Shown: one piece after another, positions 38,836 through 48,300 of the stretch
How positions within the stretch are numbered: position 1 is the first letter of the stretch
Layout: each line of letters starts with the position of its first letter
Source: Candidatus Bipolaricaulis sibiricus
GTDB taxonomy: Bacteria; Bipolaricaulota; Bipolaricaulia; Bipolaricaulales; Bipolaricaulaceae
Direction of reading: 5' to 3'
Assembly: GCA_004102645.1 (NCBI GenBank)
Contig: CP034928.1
Span: 930,001-994,000 of the forward strand
Length of the DNA stretch: 64,000 bases
Notes under the pieces: generated by a model
The model's input: only the letters and a program-made list of their open reading frames with translations
What the model was told of the DNA's origin: nothing
The model's database searches: none
Program-made: the position numbers and the translations under genes

Positions 38836-38868
38836 CCCCCCCTGCGACGGCTGCGGTCGCAGGAGGGG
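38836..38868 (-). terminator. Intercistronic hairpin between pstS and pstC
   Basis: CCTGCGAC (38841-38848) pairs perfectly with GTCGCAGG (38856-38863) around a 7-nt loop, extended by CCCC/GGGG beyond one mismatch. There is no T tract. It could stabilise the pstS message or reduce read-through, giving more binding protein than permease. Confidence 0.55.
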
Positions 38869-38906
38869 TGCCAGAGAGAGTCGGGTGTGAGGTCCATGCT
38901 CCGAGG

Positions 38907-40022
38907 TCAGAACCCCGCGTGCTTCCGGTACAGCCGAGCGATGTCCTCGGGGGTGAACCCGGTGATCGTCCCCCCGAACGCGGTGCCGGTGATCCGGTTC
39001 GTCCAGATTCGCCGCGAGGCCTCCCGGAGCTCCGCCGAGACGGGGAGGTAGCCCACGTCAAGCAGGAACTCCGGGTCGCCGATGACCTCCTCGCTCAGGT
39101 AGAACGTCACGAACTGCTGCACGAGCGGCCGGTTCGCCGACGCCAGGTTGAGGTAGAAGAACAGCGGCCGGCTCAGCGGGTAGGTGAAGTCGGCGATCGA
39201 GTCCACCGAGGGCAAGACACCCTGGGGCGCTCCCCCGGCGACGACGAGGGGCTTCTTCCCCACAGCCGCCCGGCGGGCGTTGATCTCGGCCACGACCTCG
39301 GCTGGAGTGTCGATGAGCTCAGGGCGAGGATCGATCGCGATCGCCTGGACCCGGTCCCGATTGTGATCGAGGAACGCGAACCCAAAGTAGGTCAGCGCGT
39401 ACGGATCAGCACCCGTCTGCTCGGCGAGGAGCTGGTCCTCTTCCGTCCCGAAGTAATCCGTGCGGCTGTCGCCCTCCTTCCCGCACACCACCGCGGTGAA
39501 CACGTCAAACGTCCCCGACGTGCTGGCGGCCCCCGAGAGGACGATCGGCGCATCGGCGAACCGCGGGCTGATCTGGCTCCAGCGGGTGATGAGCCCCTCG
39601 CTCTCGCGGCTCCAGAGCAGGTTGAGCTCGCCCAAGGTCATCACGGGTGCCCCGTCGAGGAAGATCCCGCTGGCACGGGAGACAACAACGGCCACCCCGT
39701 CCAGTCCGATCATGAGCTCGAGGTACTCGATGCCGCGCTCCTTGGCCGTGGTGATCTCGGCTGGCCGAATCGGCCGCGACGCGTCGTTGATGTCCGTCTC
39801 GCCGGTGAGGAACCGCCGGAACCCCCCGCTCGTCCCGCTCACCCCCACCGAGATCCGTGCTCGCGGCACCTCGGCGATGAAGTCCGCGGCCACCGCTTCC
39901 GTGACCGGCCCCACCGTGCTCGAACCGTCGATCAGGATCGCCAGAGAGTCCACTGGTGCCGTGGGCTGCGCCACCCCGGCCACAACCCACACCCCCGCCA
40001 GAAGCCATGCGAGTGTTCGCAT
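38907..40022 (-). CDS. pstS: Phosphate-binding protein PstS
   Basis: A 371-residue exported phosphate receptor. A signal peptide (MRTLAWLLAGVWVVAGVAQ) precedes the phosphate loops DGSSTVGPVTEAVA and GTSGGFRRFLTGETDINDASRPI, with a third binding segment at SGAASTSGTFDVFTAVV. No lipobox is visible, so it is probably soluble in the periplasm. It is the first gene of the pst operon, with a strong promoter and a possible operator directly upstream. Confidence 0.95.
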   Translation of the reverse strand: MRTLAWLLAGVWVVAGVAQPTAPVDSLAILIDGSSTVGPVTEAVAADFIAEVPRARISVGVSGTSGGFRRFLTGETDINDASRPIRPAEITTAKERGIEYLELMIGLDGVAVVVSRASGIFLDGAPVMTLGELNLLWSRESEGLITRWSQISPRFADAPIVLSGAASTSGTFDVFTAVVCGKEGDSRTDYFGTEEDQLLAEQTGADPYALTYFGFAFLDHNRDRVQAIAIDPRPELIDTPAEVVAEINARRAAVGKKPLVVAGGAPQGVLPSVDSIADFTYPLSRPLFFYLNLASANRPLVQQFVTFYLSEEVIGDPEFLLDVGYLPVSAELREASRRIWTNRITGTAFGGTITGFTPEDIARLYRKHAGF

Positions 40023-40037
40023 CTCCTTCCTCCTGTA

Positions 40038-40045
40038 CTATATAG
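40038..40045. promoter_or_regulatory. CTATATAG palindrome (site A), possible operator of pstS
   Basis: An 8-bp palindrome lying about 5-12 nt after the predicted start of the pstS transcript and 16 nt before its ATG. Identical copies occur at 40156-40163 and 41194-41201. Confidence 0.45.
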
Positions 40046-40056
40046 AGATGTGCCGA

Positions 40057-40084
40057 AGTATATGCCGCGGAGGTGCGGTGTCAA
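40057..40084 (-). promoter_or_regulatory. Promoter of the pst operon
   Basis: On the minus strand TTGACA (40084-40079), a 16-bp spacer and TATACT (40062-40057): an almost ideal sigma-70 promoter. The expected start near 40050 leaves about 28 nt of leader before pstS. No E. coli-type Pho box is visible. Confidence 0.75.
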
Positions 40085-40155
40085 CGTCTGTCGGCCGGAC
40101 GTTCGTTCTATTGGAATCTAACGAGCCTACGTCTCGATAAGGAGCCTGTATTGGT

Positions 40156-40163
40156 CTATATAG
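40156..40163. promoter_or_regulatory. CTATATAG palindrome (site B)
   Basis: It overlaps the last codons and stop (GCT ATA TAG) of the AbrB-PhoU gene, at the far end of the 133-bp pstS upstream region. It may be a distal operator, or may simply reflect the coding sequence. Confidence 0.3.
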
Positions 40164-41160
40164 CTCCGGCGCTCAACGCCGGTACCGAGGCATCGAGGGC
40201 AGTCTCGGCGATGTTGAAACCGTGCTCGCGGCAGCGGAGGAGGCTGTCGTGGAGGAGGGTCAACGGAAGAGCATTCTCCTTCTGAGCGCGAATCGCCTCC
40301 TGCATCCAGTCGGTGATCGTTTCTTTTGTTCCCTTCTCAACAAGAACCCGGTTGGCCCGGGCCACATCGCGATGGATGAAAGCTGCCACCGCCTCCTGCA
40401 CGACGTCCTGCGATGCCAGCGCCATCTTCCGCGCCCGGTCCGCGTACCGAGCGGGAGGCAGTTCGGTCACGCTACGGGCCGCGTGGGACACCTTCACCGC
40501 ATGATCGGCGACTCGCTCTAGCTGGTCGGCCACCGTGTGGTAGTGGAGGAACTGGAATCGGGACATTCCGACTTCCTCCTCCACAATCAGATCACGCAGA
40601 AGAAGCCCGAACTGGCGTGCCACGAGGAGGACGAGGCGGTCCACATCGCCATCCCGTTCCTCGACATCGCGAGCCAATTCCTCGTCTCGGGCCAGAAAGG
40701 CCGTCAACGCGTCCTCCCACATCGCCCCGGCGATCTCCAGGATCCGGTGAATCGTGAGCGGGGCGGGGAAGTCCCGGACGTTGGCCACGCAGTGCAGCGC
40801 CACGGCACCTTGGGTCTCACCCAACACCTCCACCCCGACCAACGAGTGAGCGATATCACGCACCAGGCGCCGTCCCTCAGGTCCGATGCGATCCCCGACA
40901 ACCTCGATCACGTCGTATCCCGCGATGTAGCGCGCAATGATGTCCCGCTGAAGATGGACCCGCTCCCGGCCGGTCATGGCGAGCGTGCACCGGTTCCGCT
41001 CGCGTACTCCCTCCGGGACGACCATCATCGCCCCGGAGTCGTTGGGGATCAGGACCATCTCACTTCCTTGGCCGACCCCCATCCGGTCTGCCCACTCCTT
41101 GGGAAGCGTGACGAGGAACGTCCCGCCTCCCGTCACCTGCACCCGCCGCCGGTACGTCAT
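40156..41160 (-). CDS. AbrB-PhoU fusion: probable phosphate-responsive DNA-binding regulator
   Basis: A 334-residue protein. Residues 1-47 (MTYRRRVQVTGGGTFLVTLPKEWADRMGV, GSEMVLIP) form a SpoVT/AbrB swapped-hairpin DNA-binding domain; the remainder contains two PhoU helical repeats (IHRILEIAGAMWEDALTAFL, FLHYHTVADQLERVADHAVKVSH). Such fusions are known mainly from archaea and some deep-branching bacteria, where they adjoin pst genes. It lies immediately upstream of pstS on the same strand with its own promoter. I infer that it senses phosphate or Pst status through the PhoU part and binds the CTATATAG sites. Confidence 0.88.
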   Translation of the reverse strand: MTYRRRVQVTGGGTFLVTLPKEWADRMGVGQGSEMVLIPNDSGAMMVVPEGVRERNRCTLAMTGRERVHLQRDIIARYIAGYDVIEVVGDRIGPEGRRLVRDIAHSLVGVEVLGETQGAVALHCVANVRDFPAPLTIHRILEIAGAMWEDALTAFLARDEELARDVEERDGDVDRLVLLVARQFGLLLRDLIVEEEVGMSRFQFLHYHTVADQLERVADHAVKVSHAARSVTELPPARYADRARKMALASQDVVQEAVAAFIHRDVARANRVLVEKGTKETITDWMQEAIRAQKENALPLTLLHDSLLRCREHGFNIAETALDASVPALSAGAI

Positions 41161-41190
41161 CCCCTACCCCCGATGTTCATATCCGCGCGC

Positions 41191-41219
41191 ATTCTATATA
41201 GGGCAGGAGAGCGCGGCAA
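41191..41219 (-). promoter_or_regulatory. Promoter of the AbrB-PhoU gene
   Basis: Minus strand TTGCCG (41219-41214), 17-bp spacer, TAGAAT (41196-41191). The CTATATAG site C overlaps the -10 box. Confidence 0.55.
41194..41201. promoter_or_regulatory. CTATATAG palindrome (site C), possible autoregulatory operator
   Basis: The same 8-bp palindrome as sites A and B. It overlaps the -10 region of the AbrB-PhoU promoter, where a bound repressor would block the polymerase. Confidence 0.45.
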
Positions 41220-41279
41220 CCCTGGCGCCGCCCTTCCCGCACAAGGGCAGCTCGATCTCGGCAGTCGAACCCTACGGGA

Positions 41280-42794
<1,515 letters not shown>

Positions 42795-42868
42795 TCATCC
42801 GGCGGGTGCGGACGGACCGGGGTTCGGGGCTGGACGTCGGCGTCGGGAGCCGTACACTGGACAGTGTC

Positions 42869-43744
42869 GTGGGGCTTGAGGAGCTTGCCGGGAGCAGACG
42901 GACGAACCGGATACGCAGGGTGGTGTGCTTGTCCCTCGTCGCGGTATTGGGAACGGCCGCCTGGCCGGCTCCTGTTCCCCAACCGCCGATCTCGACGGGG
43001 CGTGTGGCGGCGGTGGCGTTCTCCCCGGACGGGCGGTACCTCGCGGTTGGAGCTGAGCAGGCGATCAGGGTCCTCGACGCTCAGGACTGGAGCACAGCCC
43101 GAATCTTGGAAGGCCATTCCGGTCAGGTCACCTCCGTGACGTGGAGCGGCGATGGCCGCTTCCTTGCTTCGGGGTCCAACGATGCAACCGTACGAGTCTG
43201 GGATCCCCGCACCTGGCAGATCGTGCACGTGCTCCAAGGCCACTCAGGGTGCGTGGCTGCGGTTGCGTTCTCACCGACAGTCGCGACCCTGATCACCGGC
43301 TCGTGCGACGGAACGGCGCGGCTGCGGGATGCCGAGACGGGTGCGCTTGTGCAGACCCTGCGGGGACACGAAGACGGGGTGACCGCGGTGGCCTTCAGCC
43401 CAGATGGGGCGGCCGTGGCTTCAGCAGCTCAGGGGACCGGGTTCTTCCTGGGCGAGATCAAACTGTGGAGCGTGGGCGGCGGGTGGGAGATCCGCACGAT
43501 GACCAGCCCAGGTGTCGTCGCAGACATCGTGTTCAGCCCCGACGGGCGATTCTTGGCTTCAGGGTCGTACGACAACAGCGTTCGGCTGTGGGAGGTTGCG
43601 ACTGGGAGACTGGCCCAGGTGTTCGCGGGGCACCTCCGCTGGGTGACAGCCGTCGCCTTCGCGCCCGATGCGTCTGCGCTTGCGTCCGGGTCGCAGGACG
43701 GCACGGTGCGGCTCTGGGATCTGCGAGATCTCCTCGGCCACTGA
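42869..43744 (+). CDS. Exported WD40-repeat protein
   Basis: About 291 residues. An N-terminal signal with basic residues (RRTNRIRR) and the hydrophobic core VVCLSLVAVLGTAAW is followed by six WD40 repeats such as VTSVTWSGDGRFLASGSNDA and ADIVFSPDGRFLASGSYDNS, each with the GH and WD landmarks, forming a single beta-propeller. It probably acts as a binding scaffold outside the cytoplasm; the partner is unknown. The start is uncertain: GTG 42869 gives a good signal peptide and lies 10 nt after a TACACT box (42853-42858, with TGGACG 16 bp further up), but the frame is open from 42686. Confidence 0.78.
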   Translation: MGLEELAGSRRTNRIRRVVCLSLVAVLGTAAWPAPVPQPPISTGRVAAVAFSPDGRYLAVGAEQAIRVLDAQDWSTARILEGHSGQVTSVTWSGDGRFLASGSNDATVRVWDPRTWQIVHVLQGHSGCVAAVAFSPTVATLITGSCDGTARLRDAETGALVQTLRGHEDGVTAVAFSPDGAAVASAAQGTGFFLGEIKLWSVGGGWEIRTMTSPGVVADIVFSPDGRFLASGSYDNSVRLWEVATGRLAQVFAGHLRWVTAVAFAPDASALASGSQDGTVRLWDLRDLLGH

Positions 43745-44016
43745 ATCTGCAACACGGCGGCCGGGGGCCAACCGGCCTTCGTCGAGCGCCCACCACGACG
43801 ATGAGCTGACGAGGAACACTCTCCTCCAATCGAGGCAGGTTGAGCTCGGCGTAGGTTTGGCTGGCCAGATCACCACTTCGTGTTGACTTGCTGCTACATC
43901 GCAGTCTGGTCCCCACAGTCGAGCGTTTGACAGCGTCCCCCCGCAGCACTAGAGTGGCCACGGTGACGCCCGTTACATTCGCTTGTTGAGCGCCACCCCA
44001 TGGGGAGGGAGAGGGG
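43745..44016. other. Non-coding stretch before the barrel/TSP3 locus
   Basis: 272 bases with no gene. GGCCGG/CCGGCC just after the WD40 stop may be a weak terminator. The right end holds a promoter. Confidence 0.5.
43927..43955 (+). promoter_or_regulatory. Promoter of the barrel/TSP3 locus
   Basis: TTGACA (43927-43932), 17-bp spacer, TAGAGT (43950-43955), about 60 nt before the ATG at 44017. Confidence 0.65.
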
Positions 44017-45345
44017 ATGGCAAGAGGCGAGAGCGGGTGGGCGGTCGTCTGTGTAGTCTGGGCCCTGGGGCTAGCGTGGGGAGTGGGGGCTGGGGCGGTG
44101 CCGCTGGGCCCTGGCGTCTTGAGCGGATCAACCACCTTGAGCATCGCGGGGTACCCGCTTCCCTGCTCGACGGTCGATGGGATCAAGCTCCCGACCCCAT
44201 GTGAGCGTGCGGTGTTCGCCTGGGACGTAGAGGTTGGGATCGACCTGAAGTGCACGTTGCAGTCCATGGCAGCGTTCCTAAGTACCGTGTTCGGCATCCC
44301 AGGCGTGGAGCACGTCGTTGCTGGCTTCGATGGCAGCTGGGGGGCGATCGCGATCAAACCCGAGCTGGTGTTCTCCGTCCCATGCGAGACGATCGTGGAC
44401 GTCAACAACCTACCGAATACGATCATCATCCCCCCGGGCGACTTCCTGTTCGCACAGGCCCGGCTTGAGGCGAGTGGCACCCTCTCGGGCATCACCTTCC
44501 GGTGGATCATCGTGTTCCAGGACCTCAACTTCCCGAATCCGGGAGCCCGCTTCACCCCAGTACCCCCGCCGGGCGCCCCGGTGTTCTACACCGCGGCTGA
44601 CCAGAGCTTCGCCTTAGGGAGCCTGATCACCCTCTCATCGCCCGTGGGAGCCGGCGCTTCCCTCAGTCTCCAGATCGCCCTCGGTGCCACGCCGGGGTCG
44701 TTCAGCGTGAAGAAGTACTCGACCTATGGGAAGGCTGACCCGGACGCAATGTACCTCACGGTTTCCCTCACCAACATCCCCTTCCCGTGCCCATGGTGTC
44801 TCGGGCCGGTCAGCAACTTCCGAGTCGGCATCTCCGCGAGGATCCAGCCCAAGGGCGATCCGTTCATCAGCCTCACAGGAAGCGTTGGTCTCACTCTGCT
44901 CGAGAAGGCAACCGTGGGCACCTCGTTCACCCTCGGGATCACCAAGGGGTTGAAGTGGGGCGGCATCCACGTCAGCATCCCCACCGACTTCGGTACGCTC
45001 AACCTGCAGTTCGACGAATCGGGCGAGTTCAAGTCGTGGAGTCTCAACCTGAGCTATCGGCATCAGTTCAACTTCGGGTGGACCACGGGCTCCTGCTCCG
45101 CCAGCGCGACCGCCGTCCCGGACCGGGGGGTAACCTCGGCCGCGTTCGGGCTCGCGCTGAACCATGGCCTCCTCACGGCAAACTACGGGCTCAACTACTC
45201 GTGGCGTTCCGATAGGGGTCTCACGTTCTCGGCCCTGAGCACGCGGTTCAGCCTGAACCTGAGCCCCGTTGTGGCCGGATTCGGCCTTACGTTCGGGCGC
45301 GGGGGATTGGCGATGTTCTCAATCACGGTGGGTTATGTGTTCTAG
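44017..45345 (+). CDS. Exported protein, probable outer-membrane beta-barrel
   Basis: A 442-residue protein with a signal peptide (GWAVVCVVWALGLAWGVGAGA). The mature part is rich in alternating hydrophobic/polar strands (FSLNLSPVVAGFGLTFGRGG, SLSLQIALGATPGSFSVKKY) and ends in SITVGYVF; a terminal Phe after alternating residues is the usual recognition signal of outer-membrane barrels. Several cysteines occur in the N-terminal half (YPLPCSTVDG, PCERAVF, LKCTL). I do not recognise a named family. GGGAGGGAGAGGGG precedes the ATG. It lies only 25 nt before the giant TSP3 gene and is probably co-transcribed, so it may export or anchor that protein. Confidence 0.75.
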   Translation: MARGESGWAVVCVVWALGLAWGVGAGAVPLGPGVLSGSTTLSIAGYPLPCSTVDGIKLPTPCERAVFAWDVEVGIDLKCTLQSMAAFLSTVFGIPGVEHVVAGFDGSWGAIAIKPELVFSVPCETIVDVNNLPNTIIIPPGDFLFAQARLEASGTLSGITFRWIIVFQDLNFPNPGARFTPVPPPGAPVFYTAADQSFALGSLITLSSPVGAGASLSLQIALGATPGSFSVKKYSTYGKADPDAMYLTVSLTNIPFPCPWCLGPVSNFRVGISARIQPKGDPFISLTGSVGLTLLEKATVGTSFTLGITKGLKWGGIHVSIPTDFGTLNLQFDESGEFKSWSLNLSYRHQFNFGWTTGSCSASATAVPDRGVTSAAFGLALNHGLLTANYGLNYSWRSDRGLTFSALSTRFSLNLSPVVAGFGLTFGRGGLAMFSITVGYVF

Positions 45346-45370
45346 AGAGATGGGGAGGGGGGAGGCAGGC

Positions 45371-48300
45371 ATGGCGAGGTTCCCAGCTCGGGGTCGTCGA
45401 ATGCGGCATCACAGCGGTGAACGGGTTGGCCGGAGGGTCTTGCTGGCCCTGGCTGTTGTCTTCGGGCTATGTTGGGTCGGACTGGGTCAGACTCCCACCA
45501 CGACCACCCTTGTGTCCAACGCTAACCCTTCTGCGTATGGCCAGTCGGTGACGTTCACGGCCACCGTCACTCCGGTCCCCGATGGGGGAACGGTCACGTT
45601 CAAGAACGGCGGAGTTCCGATCTCGCCCCCAGTCCTGGTGAATACGACAAACGGACAGGCTCAGTTCGCGACAAGCTCTCTGTCAACCGGAGTCCACTCG
45701 ATCACCGCCGATTACTCCGGGACAGCCAACTTCAGCCCAAGCACGTCGGCTCCGCTGAACCAGACGGTGAACAAGCGGCAGACAACCACGCTGGTGATGG
45801 GGTCGGACACGGCCCTCGTCGTGGGCGACACGGTAACCGTTACGGTTCGCGTCGTGGACACGTCTCCGGGTGAGACCTCGATGCCCACGGGAAACGTGAC
45901 GGTCAGTGTGAGCCCCGTTGGCCAGGGGACGCCCACCTCGTGGTCGCGCACGCTCGTCGCTGCGGATGCGGGGCAGTTCACATTCACCTACACCCCGAGC
46001 AGCGCGGCGACCACACCCCACACGTTCACCGCCACCTACGCCGGCGACACCACACACGGCGGGAGCAGCGGGAGCTTCGCGCAGGGGATCGTCAAGCGGG
46101 CCGCAGACATGCACGTGTCCTGCAGTCCGACGACGGCGTACATCGGCCAGCCAGTCGCGGTAACCGTTGCCGTGGAGGACGATACGACGGTTGGCACTCC
46201 CTCCATCCCGACAGGGACGATCACGTTCGATGACGGAGGGAAGAACGGGGTGTTCTCGTCGAACACCGCACCCTTGACCGGTGGTGTCTGCAGTGTCACC
46301 TACACGCCGGGGGCCTGGGATGCTGGAACCACGGTCATCGCGGCGACGTACAGCGGATCGAACGTACACGCGGCTGCCGCGCGTGGAACGAACCTCCAGG
46401 TTCTCCTCCGGCCGACGGAGACGACCATCGAGGGCTCCGGACAGACGCTTCTCGTTAGCCAGTCAGGAGCCTACACCGTCACGGTGACGGACGTTGCCGG
46501 AGTCGGGACAGCCCCCGCCCCCGCGGGCACACTCGCGTACTCCTCGTACCTGGGGGCCGATGCCAGCATCACCCCTACCGACACCTCCGCTCCTGATGGG
46601 GGCTTCACCTACAGGTGTCTGGGGCTCGATGGGCACGCCGGGATCGACACGCTCTACGCGAACTACACGGCGAACGACGGCATCCACGCGACCAGCACAG
46701 GCTGCTACGGCCAGGGGATCCAGAGGCGACCCACGATCACCACGCTCTCCAACTGCACGAGCACGCCGACAGGAGTTACGTGCACCGCGACCGTGGCTGA
46801 GGACCCGGGCAACGCTGGAACCCCGTCCAACATCCAGGGGAACCTCGTTCGTCTCGACACGGGTGTGCAGCTATGCGGGGGGTTGTCTGGGATGTCCCCC
46901 TCGTGCACGTTCAACCTCGCCTCGACGCTCCCCCTGGTCAACGTCTCAGTTCGGTACGTCCCGACGGACCGGGTTCACCTCGAGTCAACGGCCTCGCAGA
47001 ACGTCAGCCGCTTCGACCAGTTCCCGCCGGATCCTGGTGATGGTTCAACAGGCGCCAACTGCACCGACGGATGCGGGACCGGGGGCGTCAACGTCGCTCA
47101 GATGATCTTCGACCTCAACGCGGCGGAGATCGCCCTCAAGACGGTGAAGTGGGGGCTTGACATCACGGCACTCGTCCTCGACGTGATCCCAGACGGCGTG
47201 ATCGTCGGCGGCCTCATCGTGTCCACCGGCGTCACGATCCCCTACAGCGACATCGCCAAGGCGATCGTCGCTGGCGCTGGGATTGCCCTCGACATCGCCA
47301 TCGAAGCCATGGACACCGACCTCGACGATGACGGGATCCCTGACGTTCTTGAGAACAGCGTCACCGGCACCGATTACCGCAAATGGGACACCGACGGCGA
47401 CGGGCTGGGAGACCTGGACGAGATCGAGGCGGCTGGCGGCTACTACGGTGGATCGCGCCGACCGAACCCGAACGTCGCCGACAGCGACGGGGACGGCCTG
47501 TCCGACGGAGACGAGGACGGCCTGTACCGAACCAACTTCTGCGTGGTGGACACCGACTGCGACGGCGTGGGTGACGGCGTGGAGGTGAACACGTGGAGTA
47601 ACGCCGATCCGCGAAACCACTCGGATCCCCTGATCCAAGACACCGACGGCGACGGACTGCGCGACGACCGGGAGATCACCGCTGGCTGTCCGTTCGTGAA
47701 CGACGACGACTCCGACGACGACGGACTCCAGGACGGGTACGAGGACCGGAATCGCGATGGAATCATCACCAACACCATCGGGAATAGCACCACGGAGGGT
47801 TCAGGCGAGACGCACTTCTGCATGTGGGATACCGACGGTGATGGCCTCTCCGACGGTGAAGAGGAGGCCTTGTTCGGCGCCGGCCCGATCACCGCGATCA
47901 CTCGGTCGGGTGCCGTGATCACCGTCGCCGCCCTCGACGACGACTCCGACAACGACGGACTCTCCGATTGGGAAGAGGTCAACGTCACTGGGACGAACCC
48001 CCTGCACTGGGACACCGACCGCGACGGCCTGTCCGATGCCGACGAGTTGACCGCCACCGGCGGGGCCTGGCCCAAGCGAACCTTCCGCCAGGTGAGTGAC
48101 CCCCTCACCCCGGACACGGACAACGACGGGCTCAGCGACTACGTCGAGTGGACAGCACGGGGGCACGCGTACCCGGGGACACGCCTCGGCGACCCGTCCT
48201 CCCCGTACTTCCGTGGCTTGGGGGGCGACGACGACACCATCTGCCCGTTCGTCCACAACCCCGATTCGGACAGCGATGGCCTTCTCGACGGACACGAGGA

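Noticed and set aside
40023-40155. Classical Pho box upstream of pstS
   Set aside because: No CTGTCAT-type direct repeats were found; only the CTATATAG palindromes stand out.
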